A model generated the notes under the pieces. It saw nothing but the letters and a program-made list of their open reading frames with translations, was not told the origin of the DNA and did not search any database. A DNA stretch of 16,305 bases, taken from contig JACCTF010000904.1 in assembly GCA_013812565.1 (NCBI GenBank), positions 1 through 16,305 of the forward strand. Reading direction: 5' to 3'. Below, piece by piece: positions 1 through 7,367 of this stretch. Position 1 is the first letter of the stretch. Each line of letters begins with the position of its first letter. Origin of the DNA: Pyrinomonadaceae bacterium. Lineage in GTDB: Bacteria; Acidobacteriota; Blastocatellia; Pyrinomonadales; Pyrinomonadaceae. A program made the position numbers and the translations under genes.

Positions 1-2
1 TG

Positions 3-377
3 CTAGCTTCGTTGGTCGCTACATTGACGCTCGCGCAGATCACATGGGCCGCACTCGACGATAAGAAGTTCTCGGGTAACCTGATTGATGCTGCTTGTGG
101 AGGTAAGAATAAGGCACACAGCGAAAAAGTCGCCGGGCACCCCAAATCTTGCGCTCTCATGGAGGCTTGCGTGAAAAGCGGTTACGGTATTGTCACCGCC
201 GACGGCAAGTTCATGAAGTTTGATGAGAACGGAGATAAACTGGCTCTGGCATTATTGCAGAGTACGAAGACGGAAAAGGACATCCGGGTTGATGTCAGCG
301 GCACTCAGGAGGGTGACAATATCAAGGTCACGAACATAACCGAAAAAACCGCTGAAAAAGAGGGAGCCAAGAGCTAA
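3..377 (+). CDS. Small secreted Cys-containing protein, 5' end outside window
   Basis: The reading frame is open to the left edge, so the true start is probably upstream; the first in-window start codon is a TTG at 12. The visible N-terminus is a hydrophobic stretch (LASLVATLTLAQITWA) followed by ALDDKKF, which reads as the end of a Sec signal peptide with cleavage near WA-A. The mature part is about 105 residues, polar and Lys-rich, with an AACGGK motif, an SCALMEAC pair of cysteines and a GYGIVTADGKFMKFDENG segment, then a beta-rich tail. I recognise this pattern from short exported acidobacterial proteins annotated only as hypothetical; no function is known to me. The three cysteines could form a disulfide or bind a metal, but nothing shows this. 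The gene ends just before a strong terminator, so it is the last gene of its transcript. Confidence 0.7.
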   Translation, partial: LASLVATLTLAQITWAALDDKKFSGNLIDAACGGKNKAHSEKVAGHPKSCALMEACVKSGYGIVTADGKFMKFDENGDKLALALLQSTKTEKDIRVDVSGTQEGDNIKVTNITEKTAEKEGAKS

Positions 378-408
378 GCCGAGCAGTAAAGCTTTATCAG
401 AACATTTT

Positions 409-441
409 GGGAGGGGCGTGAAGCGTCCCTCCTATCTTTTT
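409..441 (+). terminator. Rho-independent terminator of the secreted-protein gene
   Basis: A 10-bp stem (410-419 with 423-432, including two G-T pairs) closes a 3-nt GAA loop and is followed by TATCTTTTT. It lies 32 nt after the stop at 377. On the minus strand there is no T run after the stem, so it serves the rightward gene and separates it from the convergent fpg. Confidence 0.8.
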
Positions 442-481
442 GATTTCGCCAACTTAGACACGAGAAAGTAGCTGCCACGTA

Positions 482-1315
482 TCAGCGCCTTTGGCACTTC
501 GGGCAGAAGTACGTCGAGCGCCCAGCGTGCGCGATGCGTCGAACCGATGTGCCGCAGACCACGCATGGCTCCCCTTCACGGTCATAAACTCTCCAGCGAT
601 TCTCGTAGGCCCCCCCGTAGTAACTGCCATCAATGTTCTCCGGATCAACGTTGAGCGTCGAGCCATGAGCGATTGATTCTGTGAGCACATCGAGAACCGC
701 CCGGTGCAAACGCGGAACGCGGCGTCGGGAGAAGTCGGCGGCAATCGTAAAAGGATTAACACGCGCCACGAACATCGCTTCAGCGGCGTAGATGTTTCCT
801 AATCCCGTAACCTTTGTCTGGTCCAGCAGCGTTTCCTTCAAGGTACGCCGCGAGCGTGCGAGCGCCGTGTGGAGATACTGAGTCGTGAACTCATCAGAAA
901 AAGGTTCAGGCGCGAGCGCAAACAATTCTTTGGCTTCATGAAGCTGCACAGTGGGCACAATCTTCATCATCGCGAAATGACGTTGATCCGAGAAGACGAG
1001 CCGCCGCTCGTTATCAAGATAAAAAATTGCATGCGTAAATTTCGGAAGCAATGCCTCGGTCTGCAAGAGAAGAAACCTACCGGACATACGCAGATGAACC
1101 ATCAGCACAAGCGCCGAGTCAAGCTCAATCAAAATGTGCTTGCCGCGTCTTCGCACGCGTTCAATGAGCGCGCCGCGCAGCAGGCGTGCAAACTCATCGG
1201 GACTCGAACCCGGCACGAGACGCGGGCGCAGAATCTCTGCGGCAAGGATGCGGCGGCCGCTGACCAGCTTGTCGAGCGCGCGTGCGACGAGTTCAACTTC
1301 TGGAAGTTCGGGCAT
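482..1315 (-). CDS. mutM: Formamidopyrimidine-DNA glycosylase (Fpg/MutM)
   Basis: Base-excision repair glycosylase with AP-lyase activity that removes 8-oxoguanine and ring-opened purines. The protein is 277 aa, the usual family length. It begins MPELPEVE, which gives the catalytic Pro2 and Glu3 and fixes the start. Also visible are Lys59 in RRRGKH, HLRMSGR (74-80), the helix-two-turn-helix motif LLDQTKVTGLGNIYAAEA (163-180, Asn174), and a C-terminal zinc finger with Cys251, Cys254, Cys271 and Cys274 and the DNA-contacting Arg266 in AGRSTYF. All key residues are present, so it should be active. It is the last gene of the leftward group, 88 nt after lepB. No Shine-Dalgarno sequence is seen before the ATG; the foot of a long heptad hairpin lies only 11 nt upstream. 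It converges on the secreted-protein gene. Confidence 0.96.
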   Translation of the reverse strand: MPELPEVELVARALDKLVSGRRILAAEILRPRLVPGSSPDEFARLLRGALIERVRRRGKHILIELDSALVLMVHLRMSGRFLLLQTEALLPKFTHAIFYLDNERRLVFSDQRHFAMMKIVPTVQLHEAKELFALAPEPFSDEFTTQYLHTALARSRRTLKETLLDQTKVTGLGNIYAAEAMFVARVNPFTIAADFSRRRVPRLHRAVLDVLTESIAHGSTLNVDPENIDGSYYGGAYENRWRVYDREGEPCVVCGTSVRRIAHAGRSTYFCPKCQRR

Positions 1316-1326
1316 AGCAACGAAAC

Positions 1327-1401
1327 GATGAACGCGGAACGATGAACGATGAATGAAAAGACAACTGCTTCTTATTCATCGTTCATCGTTCATCGTTCAT
1401 C
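1327..1401. repeat. Heptad-repeat hairpin A, between lepB and fpg
   Basis: The left arm is four heptamers in register from 1327 to 1354 (GATGAAC, then GCGGAAC, GATGAAC and GATGAAT). The right arm is four heptamers from 1374 to 1401 (ATTCATC, then GTTCATC three times). The arms are complementary over 28 positions with only two mismatches, both in GCGGAAC, around a 19-nt loop that can pair a little further. On the leftward transcript the hairpin ends 11 nt before the fpg start codon. There is no T run, so it is not a standard terminator. Confidence 0.9.
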
Positions 1402-1403
1402 CT

Positions 1404-2270
1404 TTATCTGACTATTGTCCCGCTGCGGCTCCAGCGGGTGTTGCGTATAAAGTTCAGCAGAAAGTTTCCGTTCGATGGCGCGCTCTCGTCATAGGACCAG
1501 AGGACGAAGGCGGGGCGACCGATGACAAGTTCGCGCGGGACGAAGCCCCAGGCGCGGCTGTCCAGACTGTTGTCGCGATTGTCGCCCATCACGAAATAGT
1601 GATTTGCCGGAATGGTGACGGGCGTGCCGTTTGTGCCATAACGAAAGTACGGAACTGAACGTTCAAAGCTTTGTTCTGTGTCATGGATAGTATCCGGATT
1701 GTAATAGACGCTGTATGAATCGTTGTCCCTGCGTGGTGTCACGCTGATGATGCGGTCGGGCGCTTTGTCGTTATAGTCGATAGCGACGATTGTGTGCTCA
1801 GATAGCGGTTGATCGTTGATAAGAACGCGTGCCCCGCGCACCTCAAGGCGGTCGCCGGGCAGTCCGATAACGCGTTTAAGATAGTTGGTTTTGTAAGGAA
1901 TGTTGGCTGGGTCGGCTTGCAGCGCCGGATTATCTTTATTGCCCGGCCACTTAAATACGATGATGTCGCCGCGCCTGATTTCACGCTGCGGCAAGAACGG
2001 TACGTGTGGCCCCGGAGCGAAGATAAACTTATTAACTAACAAACGATCACCGATAAGGATCGTGTTCTGCATCGAGCCGGTCGGCACGGCCACCGTCTGC
2101 ACGGCAAACGTGATTACAAACATCGCCATAATTGCTGAGGTGATGGCTAATTCAAAATACTCCCGCCAGATGCTTTTGCGCGACTCATGTGGCTGATGCT
2201 GTGCATCAGTTTCAGGCAACGTCTGTGCAGATTGTTCGGAGACCTTCTCGCCTGTTTTTTTCTGAATCAT
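1404..2270 (-). CDS. lepB: Signal peptidase I (LepB)
   Basis: Membrane-bound serine protease that removes signal peptides from exported proteins. With the chosen ATG at 2270 it has 288 residues. One N-terminal membrane segment (about 45-61, AITSAIMAMFVITFAVQTV) is followed at once by the catalytic Ser66 in VPTGSMQNT. The general-base Lys132 lies in YLKRVIGLPGDR, and the conserved GDNRDNSLDSR box is at 229-239. The C-terminal end FIRNTRWSRSG is basic. The frame is open 22 codons further upstream to 2336, but those codons run through a heptad-repeat array and read MSLSCLWIANRQSQIQ, unlike a LepB start, so I prefer MIQKKTGEKV. No strong ribosome-binding site supports either start. It lies between the sugar-phosphate mutase and fpg on the same strand. 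Confidence 0.93.
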   Translation of the reverse strand: MIQKKTGEKVSEQSAQTLPETDAQHQPHESRKSIWREYFELAITSAIMAMFVITFAVQTVAVPTGSMQNTILIGDRLLVNKFIFAPGPHVPFLPQREIRRGDIIVFKWPGNKDNPALQADPANIPYKTNYLKRVIGLPGDRLEVRGARVLINDQPLSEHTIVAIDYNDKAPDRIISVTPRRDNDSYSVYYNPDTIHDTEQSFERSVPYFRYGTNGTPVTIPANHYFVMGDNRDNSLDSRAWGFVPRELVIGRPAFVLWSYDESAPSNGNFLLNFIRNTRWSRSGTIVR

Positions 2271-2284
2271 GCGAACACCAAATG

Positions 2285-2364
2285 GATTTTGGATTTGCGA
2301 TTGCCGATTTGCGATCCAAAGGCAAGATAGCGACACCTATGCTTGAGTTCTTCAATCGCAAATC
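2285..2364. repeat. Heptad-repeat hairpin B, between the mutase gene and lepB
   Basis: Left array: five heptamers in register from 2285 to 2319 (GATTTTG, then GATTTGC, GATTGCC, GATTTGC and GATCCAA). The right arm, 2353-2364, is a perfect 12-nt complement of 2292-2303 (GATTTGCGATTG), with a 49-nt loop. The right arm directly abuts the stop codon of the mutase gene at 2365-2367, so on the leftward transcript the repeat starts immediately after translation stops. The same heptamer, GATTTGC, recurs in array D. Confidence 0.8.
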
Positions 2365-3867
2365 TCAAAGCGTTTGTGCGTATGTGCATCCTTGATCGAG
2401 TAGTGCTTGTACTTTGGCAGAGGAAGTTGCCTCTGAGTAGATGCGCAGCATCGGTTCGGTTCCCGATTGGCGAAAGAGCAGCCAGGATTCATCATCGAGA
2501 AGAAGCTTTGTTCCATCGAGCGTCGCGACACCTTGAACTTTGTAACCGGCAACACTCGCGGGCGGCGATGCGGCGAGAGAGGCGACCAGATTCTGCCCGC
2601 GCGCGACTTCCGTATGAAGGTCGCGCCGACCGAAATAAAACTCGCCGAACTCCTGATGCATCTCCTTGACCATCTCCGAGGGTGGTTTGCCTGCCGTGGC
2701 AATCGCTTCGAGAAAAAGCAGCGAGTTCAAGATGCCGTCGCGTTCAGGGATGTGGCCTTGCACGCCGATACCGCCGGACTCTTCCGCTCCAACCAGAATG
2801 TTTTCGCGGAGCATCAAGTCGGCGATGTACTTGAAACCGATGGGCGTGTCATAAAGCGGAAGGTTATGCGCGGCGGCGATGCGTTTGAGCAGCACGGATT
2901 GGGAAAAAGTACGGATGACGCCGCCGCTCATCTTTCGATTGCGCGCCAGGTGCAGCAGCACAAGCGGCACAACCTCGTGCATCGTCATCGTTCGGCCCTG
3001 CTCATCAACAGCGCCGAGGCGGTCGGCATCGCCGTCGGTGGCGAGTCCGACAAGCGCGCCCGTCTCTTGTACGCGCATCCGTAACGGCGCAAGATTTTGA
3101 TCAATCGGCTCAGGGTTAACGCCGCCGAATAATGGGTCGCGGTCGGCGCGGATTGTCTCCACTTGAAGCGCGCCGTTTGCAAGAAAGCTTTCAACCCAGC
3201 GTCCGCCCGTCCCGTGCATCGGATCAACAACCACGTGCGCACGCAAACTTTGTAGCCGGTCTATGTCAACAAACGATTTGACCTGTTGGCGGTAGCTTGC
3301 AACGGAAGCTTCAAGATGGCTCTCCTGATTATTTGCGAAAACAGAGTTCTTGACGAAAGCGGCGCGAACGGGACCATTTGCATCAACCAGGGCTTCCACT
3401 GCGGATGTCGTTTCCGGCGTTGCACTGCCCCCCCATGGAGCCTTGATCTTAAAGCCGTTAAAGTCCGGAGGGTTGTGTGATGCGGTGATCATCACGCCGC
3501 CCGCTGCGCCATGCTCACGCACTGCCCATGAAACGAGCTGCGTCGGCATATCTCGGTCAAACATCGAGACTTCAATCCCGTTATCAGCGAGGACTTCGGC
3601 GACGCGCATGGCGAAACGTTCGGAGAGGAAACGCCGGTCATAACCGATGATGACAAACGGTGAACTGCGGCGTGCGATTGGATCTGTTGGCGAAGTGTTT
3701 ATTTCAGGACTATCGCCGGGAAGGGTTTTGCCGTGTTCAATCTGAATATACGTCGCATATCCTCGGGCGACACGTTCAAGGTTTTCAAAAGTAAAGTCGC
3801 GCGCGATTACTGCGCGCCAGCCGTCAGTGCCGAAGCGTATCGGCGTCCGCCCTGCTTCCACGCTCAT
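2365..3867 (-). CDS. Phosphomannomutase / phosphoglucomutase
   Basis: Alpha-D-phosphohexomutase that interconverts hexose 6-phosphate and hexose 1-phosphate, feeding nucleotide-sugar synthesis. The 500-aa protein shows all four family loops: phosphoserine loop GVMITASHNPPDFNGFK (catalytic Ser130), Mg-binding DGDADR (278-283), sugar-binding GAEESGG (360-366) and phosphate-binding RQSGTEPMLR (466-475). The start at 3867 (MSVEAGRTPIRFGTDGWRA) places the usual N-terminal FGTDGWR near residue 12 and overlaps the TGA of the upstream nucleotidyltransferase as ATGA, which argues for translational coupling. The frame extends 31 codons further to 3960, inside the upstream gene, but that stretch has no family match. 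Sequence alone does not settle mannose versus glucose specificity; the neighbour suggests mannose 1-phosphate supply, with moderate confidence. Confidence 0.93.
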   Translation of the reverse strand: MSVEAGRTPIRFGTDGWRAVIARDFTFENLERVARGYATYIQIEHGKTLPGDSPEINTSPTDPIARRSSPFVIIGYDRRFLSERFAMRVAEVLADNGIEVSMFDRDMPTQLVSWAVREHGAAGGVMITASHNPPDFNGFKIKAPWGGSATPETTSAVEALVDANGPVRAAFVKNSVFANNQESHLEASVASYRQQVKSFVDIDRLQSLRAHVVVDPMHGTGGRWVESFLANGALQVETIRADRDPLFGGVNPEPIDQNLAPLRMRVQETGALVGLATDGDADRLGAVDEQGRTMTMHEVVPLVLLHLARNRKMSGGVIRTFSQSVLLKRIAAAHNLPLYDTPIGFKYIADLMLRENILVGAEESGGIGVQGHIPERDGILNSLLFLEAIATAGKPPSEMVKEMHQEFGEFYFGRRDLHTEVARGQNLVASLAASPPASVAGYKVQGVATLDGTKLLLDDESWLLFRQSGTEPMLRIYSEATSSAKVQALLDQGCTYAQTL

Positions 3868-4913
3868 TGCCCGGCTCCGGTCTGCGTGTAATCCGTGAGC
3901 GATGATTTGTCGCCGAGCACTGTGCCTGCAAGGACTTGTGCCGAACGCCCGACGTGACAACCGCGACCGATGATCGCATCAGCGACAAACGCTCCAGCGC
4001 TAACCCGCGTGTGCGGCCAGAGGACGGAGTTTTCGATGCGCGCTTTCTCTTCGACGTGGCAGCCTTGGCCGAGCACGGAATTGATAACCTGCGCTCCTGA
4101 TTTAATAATGCAATCGCTTCCAATTACCGACGCCTCGTCAACTTCTGCGCCCGGTTGTGCTTCAAAGCGTCCGCGGCGCTCGGTGAGGCGTGAGGCGTGG
4201 ATGCGATCAGCCAGTAGATCATGGTTCGCCTGGAGGTAGCGGGCCGGTGTGCCGATGTCGAGCCAGTAAGCCTCGCGGTGGGGAACGTGTGCGAAAAACG
4301 GTTCGTTGCGGCGGAGCAGGTCGGGGAAGAGGTTGTACTCAAAGGAATAGTTTTCGCCGATTGGGATCATATCGAGTACACGCGGATCGAGCACGTAGGT
4401 TCCGGCGTTGATCGTGTTAACGCTGATCTCTTCCGCCTTCGGCTTTTCAAGAAAGCGACGCACGCGCCCGTCTGGTTCGGTTTCGACAAGGCCATAAGCG
4501 CTCGGATTCTCGACCGGCGTCAGAACGATTGTGGCCGTAGCCCGGTGCTGATTGTGTTCGCTTATGACGGCTTCAAGATCAAGGTCGGTGAGAATGTCGC
4601 CGTTTAAGACAACGGTCGGTTCGCGAATCAAATCTTCGGCATACTTGTAAGCTCCGGCTGTTCCCATTGGTTGCGGCTCGACGGTGTAGCGAATCTTCAC
4701 GCCGTAGTCAGAACCGTCGCCGAGTTGTTGCTCGATTTTCTGCGGTTGATAGGAAAGGGAAAGCGTGATGTCTGTGATACCGGCGCGGCGGAGGGTCTCT
4801 ACTTGGTAGAGAAGAAAAGGCCGGTTACAGATCGGCACAATAGGTTTCGGTGTGTAGACTGTCAGCGGACGAAGTCTGGTGCCTTTGCCGCCTGCGAGAA
4901 TAAGGGCTTGCAT
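3864..4913 (-). CDS. Sugar-1-phosphate nucleotidyltransferase, probably mannose-1-phosphate guanylyltransferase
   Basis: Makes an NDP-sugar and pyrophosphate from NTP and a sugar 1-phosphate. The 349-aa protein has a Rossmann-like transferase domain (1-240): the nucleotide-binding signature LAGGKGTRLRPLT (6-18) with Lys23 of TPKP, metal-binding Asp106 in NGDILTD, FLEKPK (154-159) and NAGTYVLDP (169-177). The tail (about 255-345) consists of hexapeptide repeats of a left-handed beta helix (ASVIGSDCIIKSGAQVINSV and following), as in GDP-mannose and glucose-1-phosphate pyrophosphorylases. Its 4-nt overlap with a phosphohexomutase supports a two-step route from hexose 6-phosphate to NDP-hexose. 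GDP-mannose is my best guess; ADP- or dTDP-glucose cannot be excluded. It is the first gene of the leftward group. Its ATG has no clear Shine-Dalgarno sequence, and I could not find a convincing promoter upstream. Confidence 0.88.
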   Translation of the reverse strand: MQALILAGGKGTRLRPLTVYTPKPIVPICNRPFLLYQVETLRRAGITDITLSLSYQPQKIEQQLGDGSDYGVKIRYTVEPQPMGTAGAYKYAEDLIREPTVVLNGDILTDLDLEAVISEHNQHRATATIVLTPVENPSAYGLVETEPDGRVRRFLEKPKAEEISVNTINAGTYVLDPRVLDMIPIGENYSFEYNLFPDLLRRNEPFFAHVPHREAYWLDIGTPARYLQANHDLLADRIHASRLTERRGRFEAQPGAEVDEASVIGSDCIIKSGAQVINSVLGQGCHVEEKARIENSVLWPHTRVSAGAFVADAIIGRGCHVGRSAQVLAGTVLGDKSSLTDYTQTGAGQ

Positions 4914-5013
4914 AATCTTTTATTTAACAAAACTTGAAGTGGGAAATACCTTTAATGGCGGCGCGAGTCTAACACCTGGTGGCGCGCGGTTCAATTGGTC
5001 GCCCTAGTTGGAA

Positions 5014-5101
5014 AGGTAACAGGTACGAGGTTAAAGGAAGAATGCGACCGAACGTTAACAACTCCACACTTCGAACACCGTACTCCGCACCTCATACTTG
5101 G
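5014..5101. repeat. Degraded heptad-repeat hairpin C in the divergent intergenic region
   Basis: The 313-nt gap 4914-5226 has no credible gene. Its middle holds two 7-nt-periodic tracts. At 5014-5041 there are four heptamers beginning AGG (AGGTAAC, AGGTACG, AGGTTAA, AGGAAGA). At 5067-5101 there are five heptamers of the form YAC-Y-YCG (for example CACTTCG, TACTCCG, CACCTCA). The two tracts are partly complementary, roughly 12 of 17 positions, so this looks like a decayed member of the same class as arrays A, B, D, E and F. The remaining sequence of the gap holds the thiolase promoter and leader. Confidence 0.5.
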
Positions 5102-5112
5102 AAAGTGCTTGC

Positions 5113-5142
5113 TTGACACCCCTTTTGCCGCAACGTGATAAT
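5113..5142 (+). promoter_or_regulatory. Sigma70-type promoter for the thiolase-led gene run
   Basis: A perfect -35 box TTGACA (5113-5118) and a -10 box GATAAT (5137-5142, five of six consensus bases) are separated by 18 nt. Transcription would start near 5149, giving a leader of about 77 nt before the thiolase ATG at 5227. The leader is G-poor and A/C-rich, and contains AAGGA at 5216-5220 at correct spacing. The promoter is predicted from consensus only. Confidence 0.65.
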
Positions 5143-5226
5143 CCCACGCTGGCAAGAGCAGGCAACCTACACCACAGCCCAACAACAGACAACAAACAGC
5201 GCAAAATCTAAATCCAAGGAACAATC

Positions 5227-6417
5227 ATGTCAGAGAGAAGTGAAGCAGTTATCATTAGTGCGGTACGCACGCCGACGGGCAAGTTTCAGGGCGCTCTAAA
5301 AGGATTCTCCGCTACTGATCTGGGGGCAATGGTGGTGCGCGAGAGCGTGCAGCGTGCTGGAGTTCAACCGGAAGAAGTTGATGAAGTGATCATGGGTTGT
5401 GTGGTGCAGGCTGGATTAGGGCAGAACCCCGCCCGACAAGCGGCGCTCGGCGGCGGCATCCCTTTCGGCGTCTCTGCCGTCACGATTAACAAAGTTTGTG
5501 GCTCCGGCCTCAAGGCTGTGATGATGGCCTCGCAGAGTGTTCAACTCGGCGATGCGGAAGTGGTTGTCGCAGGCGGGATGGAATCGATGTCGAACGCGCC
5601 CTATCTTTTGCCAAAAGCGCGCGAGGGTTATCGCTTAGGTAATGGAACATTAGTTGACGCGATGATCCAAGACGGATTGTGGTGCGCCTTCGGAAACTAC
5701 CACATGGGCAACACCGGCGAAGTTGTTGCCGAACGCTACCATGTCACGCGTGCTGAACAAGACGAATACGCGTACAACTCGCACCGCAAAGCAGCCGCTG
5801 CAATCAACGCCGGAAAATTTAAGGATGAAATTCTAGCCGTAGAGATTCCGCAGAAGAAGGGTGAGAAGATCATCTTCGAACGGGACGAATCGGTGCGCGA
5901 AGACACTTCGGTTGAGGTGCTTGCCAAACTTAAACCCGCTTTCAAACAGGAAGGCGGAACCGTCACCGCCGGAAACGCACCGGGCGTTAACGACGGCGCT
6001 TCGGCTTTAGTTATCACATCCCTCGAACACGCACGTTGGTTGAATGTGGAGCCGATGGCGCGCATAGCGGCGCGGGCGACTTCCGGAATCCAGCCTGAAC
6101 TTGTGATGATGGCTCCTGTGGAAGCGATCCGCAAAGTGTTGAAGAAAGCAGGCTGGACGCTGAACGAAGTTGATTTAATCGAACTGAATGAAGCTTTCTC
6201 GGTGCAGGCAATTGCGATTATCAGAGAACTTGGTCTCGACCCCGAACGCGTCAACGTTAATGGCGGGGCTGTCGCGCTCGGTCATGCCATCGGCCAATCA
6301 GGTTCGCGTCTGCTGACGACGATGCTCTATGAGATGAAGAGAAGAAACGCTCGTCGCGGACTCGCCGCTCTCTGTCTCGGCGGCGGCAATGCTGTGGCGA
6401 TGGCTGTTGAACGTTAA
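5227..6417 (+). CDS. Acetyl-CoA C-acetyltransferase (thiolase)
   Basis: Thiolase II-type enzyme that condenses two acetyl-CoA to acetoacetyl-CoA or cleaves 3-ketoacyl-CoA. The 396-aa length is typical. Catalytic Cys91 lies in [20 protein letters not shown] is at 321-328, catalytic His353 in [10 protein letters not shown], and Cys383 in CLGGGNAV. Ala replaces the usual Pro after His353, a tolerated variation. The start is supported by AAGGA 6 nt upstream and by the N-terminus [15 protein letters not shown]. It is the first gene of the long rightward block and lies 44 nt before a 3-hydroxyacyl-CoA dehydrogenase, so the pair performs consecutive steps of beta-oxidation or of its reversal toward 3-hydroxybutyryl-CoA. 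Direction and chain length cannot be told from sequence. Confidence 0.94.
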   Translation: MSERSEAVIISAVRTPTGKFQGALKGFSATDLGAMVVRESVQRAGVQPEEVDEVIMGCVVQAGLGQNPARQAALGGGIPFGVSAVTINKVCGSGLKAVMMASQSVQLGDAEVVVAGGMESMSNAPYLLPKAREGYRLGNGTLVDAMIQDGLWCAFGNYHMGNTGEVVAERYHVTRAEQDEYAYNSHRKAAAAINAGKFKDEILAVEIPQKKGEKIIFERDESVREDTSVEVLAKLKPAFKQEGGTVTAGNAPGVNDGASALVITSLEHARWLNVEPMARIAARATSGIQPELVMMAPVEAIRKVLKKAGWTLNEVDLIELNEAFSVQAIAIIRELGLDPERVNVNGGAVALGHAIGQSGSRLLTTMLYEMKRRNARRGLAALCLGGGNAVAMAVER

Positions 6418-6461
6418 GAGCTAAAAACTGTTACGACACGTCGCTATCAGAGAAAACGATC

Positions 6462-7352
6462 TTGATTGAAACCCTTGGAGTCGTCGGCGCGGGAACAATG
6501 GGGAACGGCATTGCGCAGGTCGCGGCGCGGGCTGGTTGCCGAGTTATTCTACGCGACGTGAAAGAAGAGTTTCTTGAGCGCGGGATGACGGCAATCCGTA
6601 AAAGTTTGCAACGCGATGTCGATAAAGATCGGTTGAAGGAAGAAGAGAAACATTCGATCATCAATCGCATCCGCACGGTCACTGAATTCGACGCGCTTGC
6701 CGAAGCCGATTTAATTGTCGAGGCCGTGACCGAAGATTTGAGCGTCAAACAGGAAGTCTTTCGCACGTTGGACCAATTGACGCGGTCAGACGCAATTCTC
6801 GCTTCTAACACTTCATCTATCTCCATCACCAAACTGGGCGCAGTCACCGAACGGCCTGACAAGGTAATCGGGATGCACTTTATGAATCCGGTGCCGGTGA
6901 TGAAGTTGGTGGAAGTTATTCGCGGCCTCCAGACATCGGATGAGACTTATGAGCGTGTACGAGAACTTACCGAAAAACTCGGCAAGACCGCGCTTGAATG
7001 CAACGATTCGCCTGGGTTTGTCTCGAATCGCGTGTTGATGCCGATGATCAACGAAGCGATCTTCACGCTTTATGAAGGAGTTGCGACGCGTGAAAGCATT
7101 GATGGCATTATGAAACTCGGGATGAATCATCCGATGGGGCCGCTCGCGCTTGCTGACTTCATCGGCCTCGACGTATGTTTGGCAATCTTGAACGTTCTTC
7201 ATGAAGGGTTTGGTGATCCGAAGTACCGACCTTGTCCTCTGCTCGCGCGTTACGTTGACGCCGGATGGCTTGGGCAAAAGAGCGGACGCGGCTTTTATGA
7301 ATACCAGCTTCAGGAACCGAAGCGCACGGGCCTGCGAACTTCAAATCTTTAG
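6462..7352 (+). CDS. 3-hydroxybutyryl-CoA / 3-hydroxyacyl-CoA dehydrogenase
   Basis: NAD(P)-dependent oxidoreductase interconverting 3-hydroxyacyl-CoA and 3-ketoacyl-CoA. The N-terminal Rossmann fold carries [14 protein letters not shown] (6-19) and the [11 protein letters not shown] segment (116-126). Catalytic His139 is in GMHFMNPVP, with its Glu partner at 151. [19 protein letters not shown] (181-199) opens the C-terminal helical domain, which ends in [14 protein letters not shown]. At 296 aa it is slightly longer than the common 282-290 because of a short basic tail. The start is TTG at 6462: no ATG or GTG occurs in frame before the fold begins, and only a weak purine run precedes it. It follows the thiolase by 44 nt. 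Its TAG stop lies inside the ribosome-binding site of the next gene. Confidence 0.93.
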   Translation: MIETLGVVGAGTMGNGIAQVAARAGCRVILRDVKEEFLERGMTAIRKSLQRDVDKDRLKEEEKHSIINRIRTVTEFDALAEADLIVEAVTEDLSVKQEVFRTLDQLTRSDAILASNTSSISITKLGAVTERPDKVIGMHFMNPVPVMKLVEVIRGLQTSDETYERVRELTEKLGKTALECNDSPGFVSNRVLMPMINEAIFTLYEGVATRESIDGIMKLGMNHPMGPLALADFIGLDVCLAILNVLHEGFGDPKYRPCPLLARYVDAGWLGQKSGRGFYEYQLQEPKRTGLRTSNL

Positions 7353-7356
7353 GTGG
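7351..7356 (+). promoter_or_regulatory. Ribosome-binding site overlapping a stop codon
   Basis: AGGTGG shares bases with the TAG stop of the dehydrogenase gene (7350-7352) and lies 11 nt before the ATG at 7368. This arrangement suggests that the zinc-ribbon/TPR gene is translated from the same mRNA and possibly coupled to its neighbour. Confidence 0.45.
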
Positions 7357-7367
7357 CACTCACATAG

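Noticed and set aside
1327..1401. Heptad arrays as CRISPR or integron attachment sites
   Set aside because: Units are 7 nt with no spacers, no cas or integrase gene is nearby, and the two sides are inverted rather than direct repeats.
2271..2336. Longer N-terminus for LepB
   Set aside because: The 22 extra codons are translated heptad repeat (array B) and do not resemble signal peptidase; the ATG at 2270 starts a normal cytoplasmic tail.
3868..3960. Longer N-terminus for the phosphohexomutase
   Set aside because: The extra 31 codons lie in another frame of the upstream nucleotidyltransferase and lack family similarity; the ATGA overlap gives a better start.
4991..5224. A 77-codon minus-strand ORF in the divergent gap, Cys-rich with a hydrophobic start
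   Set aside because: It runs through repeat tract C, the thiolase promoter and the leader, has no ribosome-binding site and has no recognisable motif; the Cys content comes from the A/C-rich tract on the other strand.
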